64,000 nt of DNA, taken from positions 21,700,501 through 21,764,500 of the forward strand of contig NC_084592.1 in the NCBI RefSeq assembly GCF_033807715.1, given 5' to 3'. The notes beneath the pieces are model-generated. The model was given only the letters and a program-made list of their open reading frames with translations, was not told the origin of the DNA and did not search any database. Positions 22,550 through 33,351 of the stretch are shown here, piece by piece (positions within the stretch are counted from its first letter, which is position 1; each line of letters starts with the position of its first letter). A program made the translations under genes and the position numbers. The stretch is from Cololabis saira (taxonomy: Eukaryota; Chordata; Actinopteri; Beloniformes; Belonidae).

Positions 22550-23162
22550 GAATGGGCGATATTTTACCGTTCACGATATACCGTCAAAAAAATTCCCCAC
22601 TTTGTCATCTCGCGCTAAAAACGATAAATTCCCGTTGACGTTTTTGTGTAAAGCTGATTTATGGTTCTGCGTTAAATCCACGCACAACGTACGTGAAGGA
22701 AGGAAGGAAGGAAGGAAGGAAGGAAGGAAGGAAGGAAGGAAGGAAGGAAGGAAGGAAGGAAGGAAGGAAGGAAGGAAGGAAGGAAGGAAGGAAGGAAGGA
22801 AGGAAGGAAGGAAGGAAGGAAGGAAGGAAGGAAGGAAGGAAGGAAGGAAGGAAGGAAGGAAGGAAGGAAGGCAGATCTGAGAGCGAGGAGCTTGAGTCAT
22901 TACAGTTTTGCAAAACAGGTGTACTCATTTAATTGGTTTTTATCAATTCAATTTACCGGTAATTCAATTTGGTGTAGTTTAGTAGCATTTAGTATTCTTT
23001 TAGAGCAGTGTTTTGGGGGCCCCAAAGACTGAATGTGGTGATAGATTTATAGTTACAAAGTGGAGTTGAATTGGTATTTTTTTTATCGTCATTTTTATCG
23101 TTATCGGGACAAATGCATGAAATTATCGTGATACATTTTTTAGTCCATACCGCCCATCCCTA
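22547..23162. mobile_element. hAT-type MITE, second copy, inserted in (AT)n
   Basis: Starts taggaatgggcgatatttt and ends ccgcccatcccta. It is collinear with the element at 13029-13615, including ttacggttctgcg-like sequence, the purine microsatellite and 'tttttatcgtcattttta'. The flanks are atatatat and ataaatat, an 8-bp duplication with one mismatch in AT sequence. Confidence 0.85.
22695..22871 (+). repeat. (GAAG)n microsatellite inside the hAT MITE
   Basis: A 177-bp uninterrupted GGAA/GAAG tract at the same internal position as in the first copy (13180-13305). Frames through it encode only low-complexity protein. Confidence 0.97.
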
Positions 23163-23267
<105 letters not shown>

Positions 23268-23728
23268 CACTTCTATATATGGCAGTATCTGTGCTATATT
23301 ACATGCCATGTCCTTGTCAAAAGAACAGCCCTTTAACATAAACTGGATATTTTTTCGTTTACTGCTGTCTGGTCGTCGGTTCCTCCTTCTCAACAAATCA
23401 AAATGTTGACCAGTGAGGGTGAGGTGTGAGCAGATTTCCACAGTCCACTTTTTTCCTCAGGTGGATAAAATCCCTCACTGAAGGAAGCGAAACAGGCAAA
23501 TAAGTAGATGCTACTTTAAGAAAACAGGAAATCATCAGACTCAGTCCTTATGCCAGATTTATTTTCTATTCCAACCTCACAAAAAGAAATAAAAACACTT
23601 TAATTCAAGCATCAGTGACTATTGTTTTTTTTACACTTATAACAAGCAATCAGTTACCTGCTCTTAAAACTAACTATACTGTTCTTTAAAGTGCATCACC
23701 TGCAGTGTATTTTGTCTCAACATAACTA

Positions 23729-23922
23729 CACTGCAAAAACTCATTTAGAAGAAAGTTTGAAAAAAGACTTGTTTCAAGAAAACCAGAAGACTGTTTTTGA
23801 CTATTTTGCTAGTTCTGGTCATGAAAACCTATTTTACCCCATTAGCAAAGATATTTTTGCTTAAAATAAGACAATTCTGACTAGATTTATGGCGTATTCG
23901 GTTTATATCTTATTTTGCAGTG
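23729..23922. mobile_element. Tc1/mariner-like MITE (194 bp)
   Basis: Ends are CACTGCAAAA and TTTTGCAGTG, flanked by TA dinucleotides (23727-23728 and 23923-23924). With the flanks the inverted match extends to 14 bp (ACTACACTGCAAAA). A TA duplication fits Tc1/mariner. No coding capacity. Confidence 0.75.
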
Positions 23923-24654
23923 TAGTAAAATTCCCACCTACAGAGACTGACAGTATACAGAAGTTAATCTGGGATCCGTAATTGAGATGTTATATTTGTT
24001 TAAGAGAATTAAATTTAACCGTAACGGTTTGGAGACCAAAATACAGACTTTGCTTTAAATGTTAAACTGATACAGAAGCAACTTTACGGAGCATTTAAAT
24101 CGTCTATGTCCACCACGTTGGAGTTTTATCGGGTTTTTACATTTGTGACTGAAGTGTCTGCCTCCACTTTCATACATTTCCCCGTCCCCTGGACCTACAA
24201 TGCGTTGCTTGCGAATCTTTGTGTAATTCAGTAATCGACTGAGCAGTAGTTTAAAAGACTGTTAATATTTGTTTCTATGTCTGTATATATGGAAGCACTT
24301 AAAAGAAAAGTATTGTCCCATGCAGCGATTGTCATCCAGCAACATTTTCCTGAGAAGGACACTCGTATAAAAGAGTTTGCAATTTAGAAATGAGCACTAT
24401 TTAAAAATGAGTATCAGCCTTATCAATGTCACATTATTGGGATGCCTGATCTAAACCAAACAAATTGTCTGTAAATAGTGGGGGGCAGTCCCCTCTTTCC
24501 CATACGGTGCACTTATTGTGATCCATAAATCATTAGTAATTAAGTGTGGGAACCTTGTACCCACCATGACAGGTCATGATTCCACAATGACAAATTCACT
24601 TTCTATTGGCAGCACATAATTCAAACAGTTTACATGCCATCCAGACATGCCTTG

Positions 24655-24855
24655 CACCGCAAAAAAAGCTCCTCTTGAAATAGACCTAATTTAGTCTGTA
24701 AATTCAGTCAAAATTGTCTTTTTTGTATGCTAAAATATCTTGACCAATGGGCTAAGAAAAATATTCTTGGCTGGACTTCTTAAAACTAGCAAAATAGTCT
24801 AAAATAGTCAGATTTTTTTATGTTCTCAGAAATGAGTTTTTGTATCATATTTGTG
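24655..24855 (-). mobile_element. Degenerate reverse-orientation copy of the CACTGCAAAA MITE
   Basis: Reverse-complemented, the segment matches the element at 23729 in several places (caaaaactcattt, gactattttgctagtt, aagacaatt.tgact). Its ends are worn (accgcaaaaaaa and gagtttttgta). Confidence 0.55.
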
Positions 24856-27604
24856 GTGTTTCTTTGTGACCAAGTCGACTTTTTCAACAGGGACACAACT
24901 GGTTGTTATTGTAGGAAACAGATTATGACCGTCAGACAATAAAAACACTAAGTTGTGTTGGAGCGGTGCTAGAAAACTATGCGCCTGTTTTCCATAATAG
25001 TCACAGACGTCACACAGGATTTCAGCGTGCCATAAACCTTGAAGGGCCTCTGCTCAGAAGCATAAAACAGGAAACGCCAAAGGAGTGTCCCACGATGCTC
25101 GGTCAGGCCGTCCTCTTCGGTGAAACTTGAAACCTGTGTTGCTGCCCTCCCTGCAGCCTCTTTGTCGGACGGATTTAAACACAAAGACCAGCGGATGTGC
25201 GAGCGGACCACGTCCACCGGCCAGCTGGGTGCAGCAACTATGATGAAGAATGATAGCAATCTGCTTAAAATAACCGTGTTTAGTCAGAGGGTTTTACTTA
25301 CATGCTGCTTACACCAACATGATTCATTACATCTGACATACACGACACCTTTAAATAAACCATTATAGAAACGGCACTGTGTGTTAGACAGTTGTGATCA
25401 TGCGTTTGGACTAAAGCACTGAGTGTGTCGACACTGAACCTTGCAGCTTCAGCCTTTGTACAGGCGGATGCGCTGAAAATTGGACGCAGGATTGTTGAAG
25501 GTCTGTGATGGAGAGTGAGAAACCGATGGGCTGCACACAGCGTTTTCTAAGGAATCTGCCTCTGCATTAAAGCGGAGTGAGTCGCCTGCAGCCAGCCATG
25601 GCCTCAGAAGAGCGCAGAGGATCACTGGAGATGGAGAAGATGGAGAAGCAGAGGAATACAGTACTTCCTCCTCCGGGGACAAACTGCCTGCCCTCATACT
25701 TCCTTATTAACCTCTCGAACTCTTGGAATCCACCACGATCCTGTTTTAAAAACATCTCCGCTGGCTGTATATACCACTCCTTATCTGTTTGCTTCATTAC
25801 TTAGGGCTGAAAATAGTAGTCAGCCCTCCCCATCCTTTTTTATAATTACAAAAATCCTGTTTACATAAGTAGAATTTTAAAATGAAAACCTGTTATTTAC
25901 ATCTCTGACAGTTAATGGTCTCCTTTGTATCCCAGAAGCCCTTTCATCAGGCCTTGGTGAACTGGCTGCTTTCAGAGGGATTTAATTGTGACAGGATGAA
26001 AGGTTGTTCCAGTTGAGTCATTCTCCGTAGTCAAAGTGCAACATGTCCTGCTGCTGGTCAGATGAGAACAAAATAATGCGTAGAAAAGCTGGTTATGTGT
26101 GTGATTTGGAAGAGCCGTCTAAAAAAGTCAGACCTTTACCTTTGATGCCACAAAACGTTTGATCTTTTTTATTTTTTTCAACTGTCCTTTATTTAAAGTA
26201 CGCCCTTTAAAATATTCTGTAAGTTATCCAGTCATCAGCAAAGATAAAACACAGCAGAGAAACACAAGAGACCAAAAACTGAACATTTTTGTGAAAGATA
26301 ATTAGCATTTTGAATCTCACAATCAAAGCACATCACTTTACCTTTTTAATCTTTTGTCAGCAAATCCCAGATCAAGACCATGTAATCAGAGCCTGGTCTG
26401 ACTGCATTATTCAGCCCCTTGTTGTCCATAGACAATTAGCTCCCTCCTTGCACTGGATTGCACCTATGCTTTATCATCAGCAGCTACCGTCTGCTCACAC
26501 GCCTATGTTTCGCTACGTTTTCACTGCATTTGTCAGCAACAATTCAGAGCTGGATGATTCTCTTCCCTTTGTTAGGGTGCTCTTTGTTAATGTGAAAACA
26601 CGGATAGGACGTTGGGAGTCATTGTAAAGGCCAGCTAACAGCTGACACTGCCATGCAAGGGCCACAGTAAAGAGGAAGATGGTCAAAGCTGTTTCCACCT
26701 ACATGAAGCATCTGTTCATTAGTGTAACAGAGGCAGCTGGGCTCCAGCGAGTAGCTATTTTGCAACAATTAATGAGATCCCACTACCTCTGGATAGAATA
26801 AAACACATTTATAATGTCAACATGAGTTCACTTTTGTTGACTTTGTTACATTATGGTTGGTACAGTGTGGCATCCTGGCTGTACCTACATTTTCAATTAA
26901 TTTTCCAGTGATTTGTTTTGTTACAAATGTTGAATCTGAATTGGAGATATGGGTTATCTGGATAAAATTGGGTTTTCATACCAAAATATTGAATCATTTT
27001 ATTAATTTAGCTCCTTTCTTCACCCTTACCTCACATTTTTGAATGCTTTTTCTAGTCACGCATAAGACAGGAAATTCTTTTATACTGAAAAGGTATTTTC
27101 TTTTCATCTGTGTCCATGAAAAAGACAGGAGTCTTTGCTCACAGCGTTGTATTTTGTGACAATTCAATGATTTACTATGACATTGTGTTGCATTTTCTAT
27201 TAAAAAACCAAAAAACTACATTTAAAGAATTCATATTTTGCCTTTTTTTTTTACTAGTTGATACAATTTCCTGAGACCTGAATGAATGTTTATCTTGTAG
27301 TCAAAATTTCAAAGGGATGAAGTATAAAAGCTCTATTTTCAACCAGATTTTGCAGCTCTGTTCATAGCAGTCAGTTTAAGTGTTCGGTGTGAGTAACTTG
27401 TCTCATTAAACTGGGTTTTGGTGGGATGTGCTTCTAGGTAAACTCTAGTGAAAAGGCAAATGCAGAATGGATAAAGACAAAGACGAGCTTTGAATTGTGA
27501 TCTTGTGATGTTAAAGTAAACCGCAGCTCTTAATCACTGACTGAATGTTATCTTTTCAAACTTTGGTGAACCTAAACCAAAGGAGATACTTGTTCCGGAG
27601 TCCA
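24856..27604. other. Intron, no gene or recognised element
   Basis: Unique-looking sequence. Stretches near 26390-26560 and 26720-26770 (ttttgcaacaattaatgag) have a texture like conserved non-coding DNA. No coding or repeat assignment is possible by eye. Confidence 0.5.
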
Positions 27605-27614
27605 GTTCACTGTG

Positions 27615-27978
27615 GGGCAGCACGGTGGATTAGGGGTTAGCACTGTTGCCTCACAGCAAGACGCAAGAAGGTTCCTGGTTCGACTCCCGGGCCTGACGGG
27701 GGTCTTTCTGTGTGGAGTTTGCATGTTCTCCCTGTGCTTGCGTGGGTTCCTCCCACAGTCCAAAAACATGCATGTTAGGTTAAATAATATTTCAAAATTG
27801 CCCGTAGGTGTGAGTGTGAGGATGCCTGGTTGTCTGTATATGTGGACCTGTGGTAGACTGGTGACCTGTCCAGGGTGTACCTGTGTCTCTTACCTGTGAT
27901 GAGCTGGGATAGGCTCCAGCAGACCCCTGTGACCCTGCAAAGGATACAGCGGGTATAGATAATGGATGGATGGATGGA
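27615..27978 (+). mobile_element. tRNA-derived teleost SINE with ATGG tail
   Basis: The head gcagcacggtgg and A-box-like ttagcactgttgcc precede the B box ggttcgactcccgg. The body holds tggagtttgcatgttctcc and cctcccacagtccaaaaaca. The tail holds gggataggctccagcagac and an (ATGG)n end. Near-perfect target duplications gttcactgtg (27605-27614) and gttcagtgtg (27979-27988) flank it. Confidence 0.9.
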
Positions 27979-28049
27979 GTTCAGTGTGCAAGTCAGAAAA
28001 AATGCAGTTCCTCAACTGACCACTGGGGTAATTCCTCCAAAAGCAAGAT

Positions 28050-28461
28050 AAAGGGGACCTATTATGGCATCTAATAAAAAACAAGCTTTTGATTGTTTTT
28101 GCTAAATAAATTAGAAATTCAGCTTCTGAGCCATGTCTTTATCATCCCATTCTCTAACCTCATTGAGCGGGGAGGCTATGATAATGAGGCACTGTGCTGA
28201 TTGGCTGCCTGAATGACGCGCTACGTAAAAATGGCGGAAGCTCCGGCCAGCAGAGTTAGTTGTGGGCGTGGTTTCACGCATCGGACGCCAACCTATGTAA
28301 ATCGCATTTTCATTACGTAACGAAAGGGAACAGAATCTGAACGGCTCGTAGAAGCCACATCACACTGGATGGCTCATCCGGGCGGCTGTACAGACACTGC
28401 AGAATTTGGTTGCTTTCCTCCTCCTCTGAGTTGGCAGGTTTTTCATAATAGGTCCCCTTTA
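28050..28461. mobile_element. MITE with AAAGGGGACCTATTATG inverted ends
   Basis: The left end aaaggggacctattatg and the right end cataataggtccccttt are perfect inverted repeats. The interior has gctgattggctgcctgaatg, atggcggaagctccggcc and the palindrome ttacgtaa near 28314. A longer relative lies at 40279. No coding frame. Confidence 0.85.
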
Positions 28462-31400
28462 ATATCCATGGAGTCTCTTGTTAAAATACCCAACTTAGAA
28501 GTAACTGTAATTACAACAAGGTAAAATTATAAATAGCAACAAACTTATGTTTAATCAGGGGGTTGGGCTTTTGATTGAAGGCAGGCATAGGTAATTGCTA
28601 GCTTTCATCATTTTAGCTATCTGAGATGTGAGTACACGGAGCGTAGTCTTTCCTATTTAAAGAGAATACATTTTGTGGTGCTGTTAATTTTACTCACAGA
28701 CTGCTGCGACTGGCTGTGGGTTGAGCTGGGAGGGTCTGAGGGCCAAGCTTCAAAGCAGCTGCGCGACTGTGCTAACCGTGTGTCAGTTAAATGGCCGCAG
28801 CCTAGCAGTCCCCCGGAGTTTCATCACAGCTGGGTTCGCCGCTCTTCCATCGGAGTCACCCTCCAGAGAGGCAATCCTTTCAGATTAACTAACTTTGACT
28901 GAACCTCCACTGAGACCCAGCTGTGATGAAGCCACGAGGAGCAGAAAACTGCATAGTTTCTGATGTCCTTATCAAAACCACATATGAGTTTGGAGGTCAG
29001 CAGCTGGACCCGTGATGACCCAGCACTGCCGTCATTTCTGCCACCAAAACAACCTTTTGAAAAGGAAGTTTCCATTATTGACATCCTCCTCTGCCATGGC
29101 TCGGCTTAAGGAGCTGGGAATCATTATTTTTGCGTCGGCTCATTCATCGTTAACGCAGACTTTACTCTTTTTAATGGTAATAGCAGTGGCGACTCCAAAA
29201 AATCGTCATAGTTGTTTAATAGTCTTTGGACAAAAGCTAACTTGTGAAATTAAAGGTGGGTGTGTTCCCGGCCTGCTCGTTTTGTCCATTTGCAAATTTG
29301 AACTCTGCAGTAAGACGAAGAAGAGGCTTCAGCAGTACTCTTCAGAGAACCCTCCAACACACAAACACGTGTTCTCAAGCACAGCTTTTATTTTCACATG
29401 GATCGTTTAGAAATAGTAATTCTCATCAAATTCATCATTTGCATTTACTTTAATTATGATCTTTTTCAGCTAAGATATTCCAACCCGCCTTCTTTTCATT
29501 TCCTCGCCTTTGCTGGAATCAGTACAATCGTGCAAGAGTAAAACACGCGTCTCCCTTTACTTAAGAATTCTCCCATCTTTATTTTAGCCAGACTACTCTT
29601 AAGTGAGATTAATTGCACACACACTGTACTCTCCCTCAGAGCCCACAGAGACTGTGATGTTTCTCACGAAGCGCAGACACCCTGTAGATTTACGTAATCG
29701 CTGTGTTCTTCCTGCAAGGCTGCCAGAGACCGCTGGTGCTGGTGTAGCGATGGCTCCATATGCTGGTGTGCCGCGTTGTCCGACTGGGCATTTGTCTGTC
29801 CCTCAGTAGTGCTCTTGGTATTTGAAGCTCCACATGGATGAATGCAATTAGATGTAATAGTATAAAAACTAAATGTCAACACGTTGCTTGTTACAGCTTC
29901 AGCTCTCATTTGGTGCTGCTCCGATGTCTGCTTCAACGGGTTCCTCTCGTCCTGAACACGAGTCTGCTCCATTTAACCGAGAGCGGCTGCTGTTAAACCC
30001 CTTTTATGCAGATCTACATAAGTGCCTTTATTTCAAATTAATAGTGTTTATGGAATATAAAGCCTCGGCCACATCGTCTTATGATCATTTCATATGGATG
30101 GCGGATGCAGTCTTACACCATTTGATAACAAGGCTGTCAGATGAATGAAAGCAACTGTGCAGCCGATGTGTTAAACGGATCATCTTGTCCATTCAGCAAC
30201 ACAAAAGGGAGCCAGCTCCCTACTTTGAAGGACCTTGATGTTTTCAGTGTAACCTGGGAGAAGGTTTTGATTGAATGGATCCCCCAGCCGATGAAACAAA
30301 AGACAAGGACGTAGAGTGAGGGGAAGCGATGCGTGAGCCTGTCGTCTTCTGTAGTTTCTCTGCCTCTCCTGGGAGCCAGTTAAACACACATCTGAGCGAC
30401 ACTATTCAAACAACACAGCCCAGAATTGGAGGCAGTGGGCTGCAGACGATGAGCGACAGGGTGTTTGCACGGAGGATGGGCCAGGGTGTTTGCACTATCA
30501 CCACCAAATGCATTAGACTCCAACTTGTGAAGTGTCACGCACACGGAAGGTGTTACAAAATTGGCAAATCTATGTAATTGCTTTACAGAGCAAATGTGCG
30601 CCCTTAATGTCGATAAGAGTATACATTTCAACCCAGGAGTAATCCAGGTATAAATCAGCTCCACACCGTGATTTTGAAGCTGTAAATATCGTTGCACAGC
30701 ACCACTCTTGGTTTCTGTTTCTTCTGTAGATGCTTGAAATGAGCCTTGCAGCACTTTGAGGTATCACAGTGATTGCTGCAGTCTTCTGGATAATTTTAGA
30801 TGCTGATAGCAAGAGAGAAAACCTAATGTCTTCAGCAGTAGAAAGCGTGATCTAAAAATGACTACTAATCGCATACAGATTATTTGTTATCGCAGACTGA
30901 TAAAAACACTGCCCCTACCATGTTTGACATATGACATGTTATGCTTTGTCTCATGAGCATGACCATCCACTTTTGCTCTCTTCTGTGGTCTTCCAGTAGT
31001 TCTGATGTGGTCAGGGTTGTTTTTCCAGATTAATGTTGATCTCCATCACTTGCATTGAGGTTTCTGGTAGCTGCCATCAAGTAGCTGCTCAATACCAACT
31101 CAATACCTGATATGAACTCCAAATCTTTTATCTGCTTCATTTGACTTAAAGTGACAACAGAATGAACTGTAGCCCTGGTTGAACCTCTGATGTGCTTGTT
31201 TTAATCCTAACCATGTTATGCTCTATCTGATGTATGAAAATGAGTGATAAAAAGTATATATTGTGATGTAAAGTTTAAAAGGTAAAGCATCAAATACATA
31301 AGTAAATGTATGTGCTGCAAAGATAGAGCATGTATTTGTCATTTTGTGTGTTTTACAACTGCATTTTATGGTTTAGCTCGTCATACATCACTTTTAAGGA

Positions 31401-32620
31401 CATTAGACTTTCCACTTGTCTGTATTTTAGGTTTTGAGTCCCAGTTTTACCGTCTTTTTTATTTCTTTATGTTAATTTCCCCCCTTATCTTCCAGCTCCA
31501 CTACTGGAAGCAATTCCACGTCCTTGATGGTTGCATTTGCAAAACAATTTCTGGAACATAAAGTGACACAGACTTGACTTTCTAGGAACCAACTTCTGAA
31601 ATAACAAAAGTTAATCCAGTGAATAGACTATCCACAGGCCTTTAACCTTCAAGATTTGTTTGTCATGTACCTGCTGTTTCACAGTCTTACTGCTGCTAGA
31701 TCAGGGTTCTAGCACGGTTAAAAGATTAAATATTCTTATCTGAATGTAACCAAGAGCAATTATTCAAGATATAGTGTTGTGTAGTGAAATAAGTTTTGCT
31801 GCTTCATAGGCTGGTTTAAATGTTTATGCTAATTAAGATATAATGATAATCAATTAAAACATTTTTAATGAAGATTACTGTTGTAATCTTGTTGATTGTA
31901 ATCTTGATTGCAGGGAAAATGAGCTGCCTGCTAACGGGAGGTGTAAATGAGAATTGTGAGCGAGTAAACGGTGATTTGTCCAAATCAAATTAACTGAAAA
32001 TTGCTGCAAACTTCTGCAGTACTGAGAGGATGAAGAGTCTCGGTGGATACTTTTCCTGGCGTTTATCACAATCTGCATCAGTTTATTGAGAAATATGCAA
32101 CAGAAGAAACTGAGGTTTTCATAATATTTGGATTAAATGCAGATATTATCACAGACTCCACAGAGAGAAACTGATGGACACGTCCTGCTGGAAGTGGAAA
32201 ATACTTTCCTGGATTGCATTTGCAAATGTGTACTGACGCCAAACTGGGTTGACACGGTGATGATCCCATGTGTGGTTTAGTAGTTGCCCTGATCCATTCT
32301 CTGTGCGATAGGAAAGACCTTCAAAGCAATAAATCAATGAAAAATTTCAGTTTCTAATATTAGGTTTTTTAACGGCTCCCAATTGAACATATTTAACACA
32401 GGTGGCATCTTATAAGTTCAAGTTTTATCTATTAAAAGGCAGGAAAAATAATGGAAAACAAATGTTATTCATGTTAATTTCTCAAGTTGTTTCTTTGAAT
32501 GTTTTGTTTGAAGATTATTATTAGAATGTATTTACAAGTTACATTTAAAGAATGAAAGATATGATATTTAGTGGTAAAATAATGTATTTCTGCCTTTTAT
32601 CTCCTCTTTCTCCTCATTTT
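28462..32620. other. c3orf70: 3' part of the C3orf70 intron, no recognised element
   Basis: No repeat family or exon was recognised. GC-balanced blocks, notably about 30010-30160 (tttatgcagatctacataag and further), are candidates for conserved non-coding elements by texture only. The last 25 bp form the pyrimidine tract of the acceptor. Confidence 0.5.
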
Positions 32621-32623
32621 TAG

Positions 32624-33351
32624 GCAAGTACGTGTACCAGCCCATGACCAATGTGTGCCACCTGCCCAGCACCACTGTGCCGCCCGTGGGCTCGGAGTGC
32701 AGTAACACCATCGACCTGTCTGCCTCGCTGGCAGAGCGCTTCCTGAAGCTGGCCCCCAGCTTCCAGTCCCCGCCTCACCTGGAGTCTCCCAAGTACTGCG
32801 TCATCGCAGACCTGTTTGTGGACGACTATGTCGTCAAGCGCATCAATGGGAAGATGTGTTACGTTCAGCGGCCCCCGCCTCCCTTACCAGAACCGCCTCA
32901 GCCACCGACGCCTCCCCCGCCTGCTCCGGCTACACCTCAGATGCCCCTAAATACCAATCAGCCTCGGCAACCGGTCAATCCGCCGCTGCCGCCGCCACCA
33001 CTCACGACTCAGCACTCACCTGCGCCGGTGCAGCCGGTGCAGCCGCTTCAGCCGCTTCAGCAGGTGTACAGTGAACACAAACATCCCTCCCCCGTTGATA
33101 AGATAAAGGGTCCCAAAATGGACCACTGCTCCTCTCCGTCCAGCTCCGAGGACTCCGGCATTAACGCGCTGGGCCTGCACTACCTGGAGTCCTGTGAGGA
33201 GGAGAGTGAGGAAGAGGAGGAGGATGAAGACGAGCTGAGCACAGACGGAAACTCGAGCCCTGGCAGCCTCTGGGATCAGGACGACTGTTCTCTTCTCTCT
33301 CCTTCCAAGTCTATGATAGAGATCATTGAAAAGATCGAAACAACTGTGTAA
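32624..33351 (+). CDS. c3orf70: C3orf70 (UPF0524 family) coding exon 2
   Basis: Exon 2 completes the 303-residue protein (residues 62-303); the human protein is about 250 residues. It starts after acceptor tttttag at 32623, restoring Cys62-Lys63-Tyr64. A conserved core runs through PSTTVPP, LAERFLKLAPSFQ, SPKYCVIADLFVDDYVVK and INGKMCYVQ. Residues 144-208 form a proline- and glutamine-rich low-complexity stretch (32869-33063) that human lacks and that accounts for the extra length. Then follow the near-invariant DHCSSPSSSEDSGIN (228-242), an acidic run (about 253-266) and the C-terminus IEIIEKIETTV. The last four residues, ETTV, fit a class I PDZ ligand. Stop TAA is at 33349-33351. No transmembrane segment is seen, and the exon is intact. 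Function remains unknown. Confidence 0.95.
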
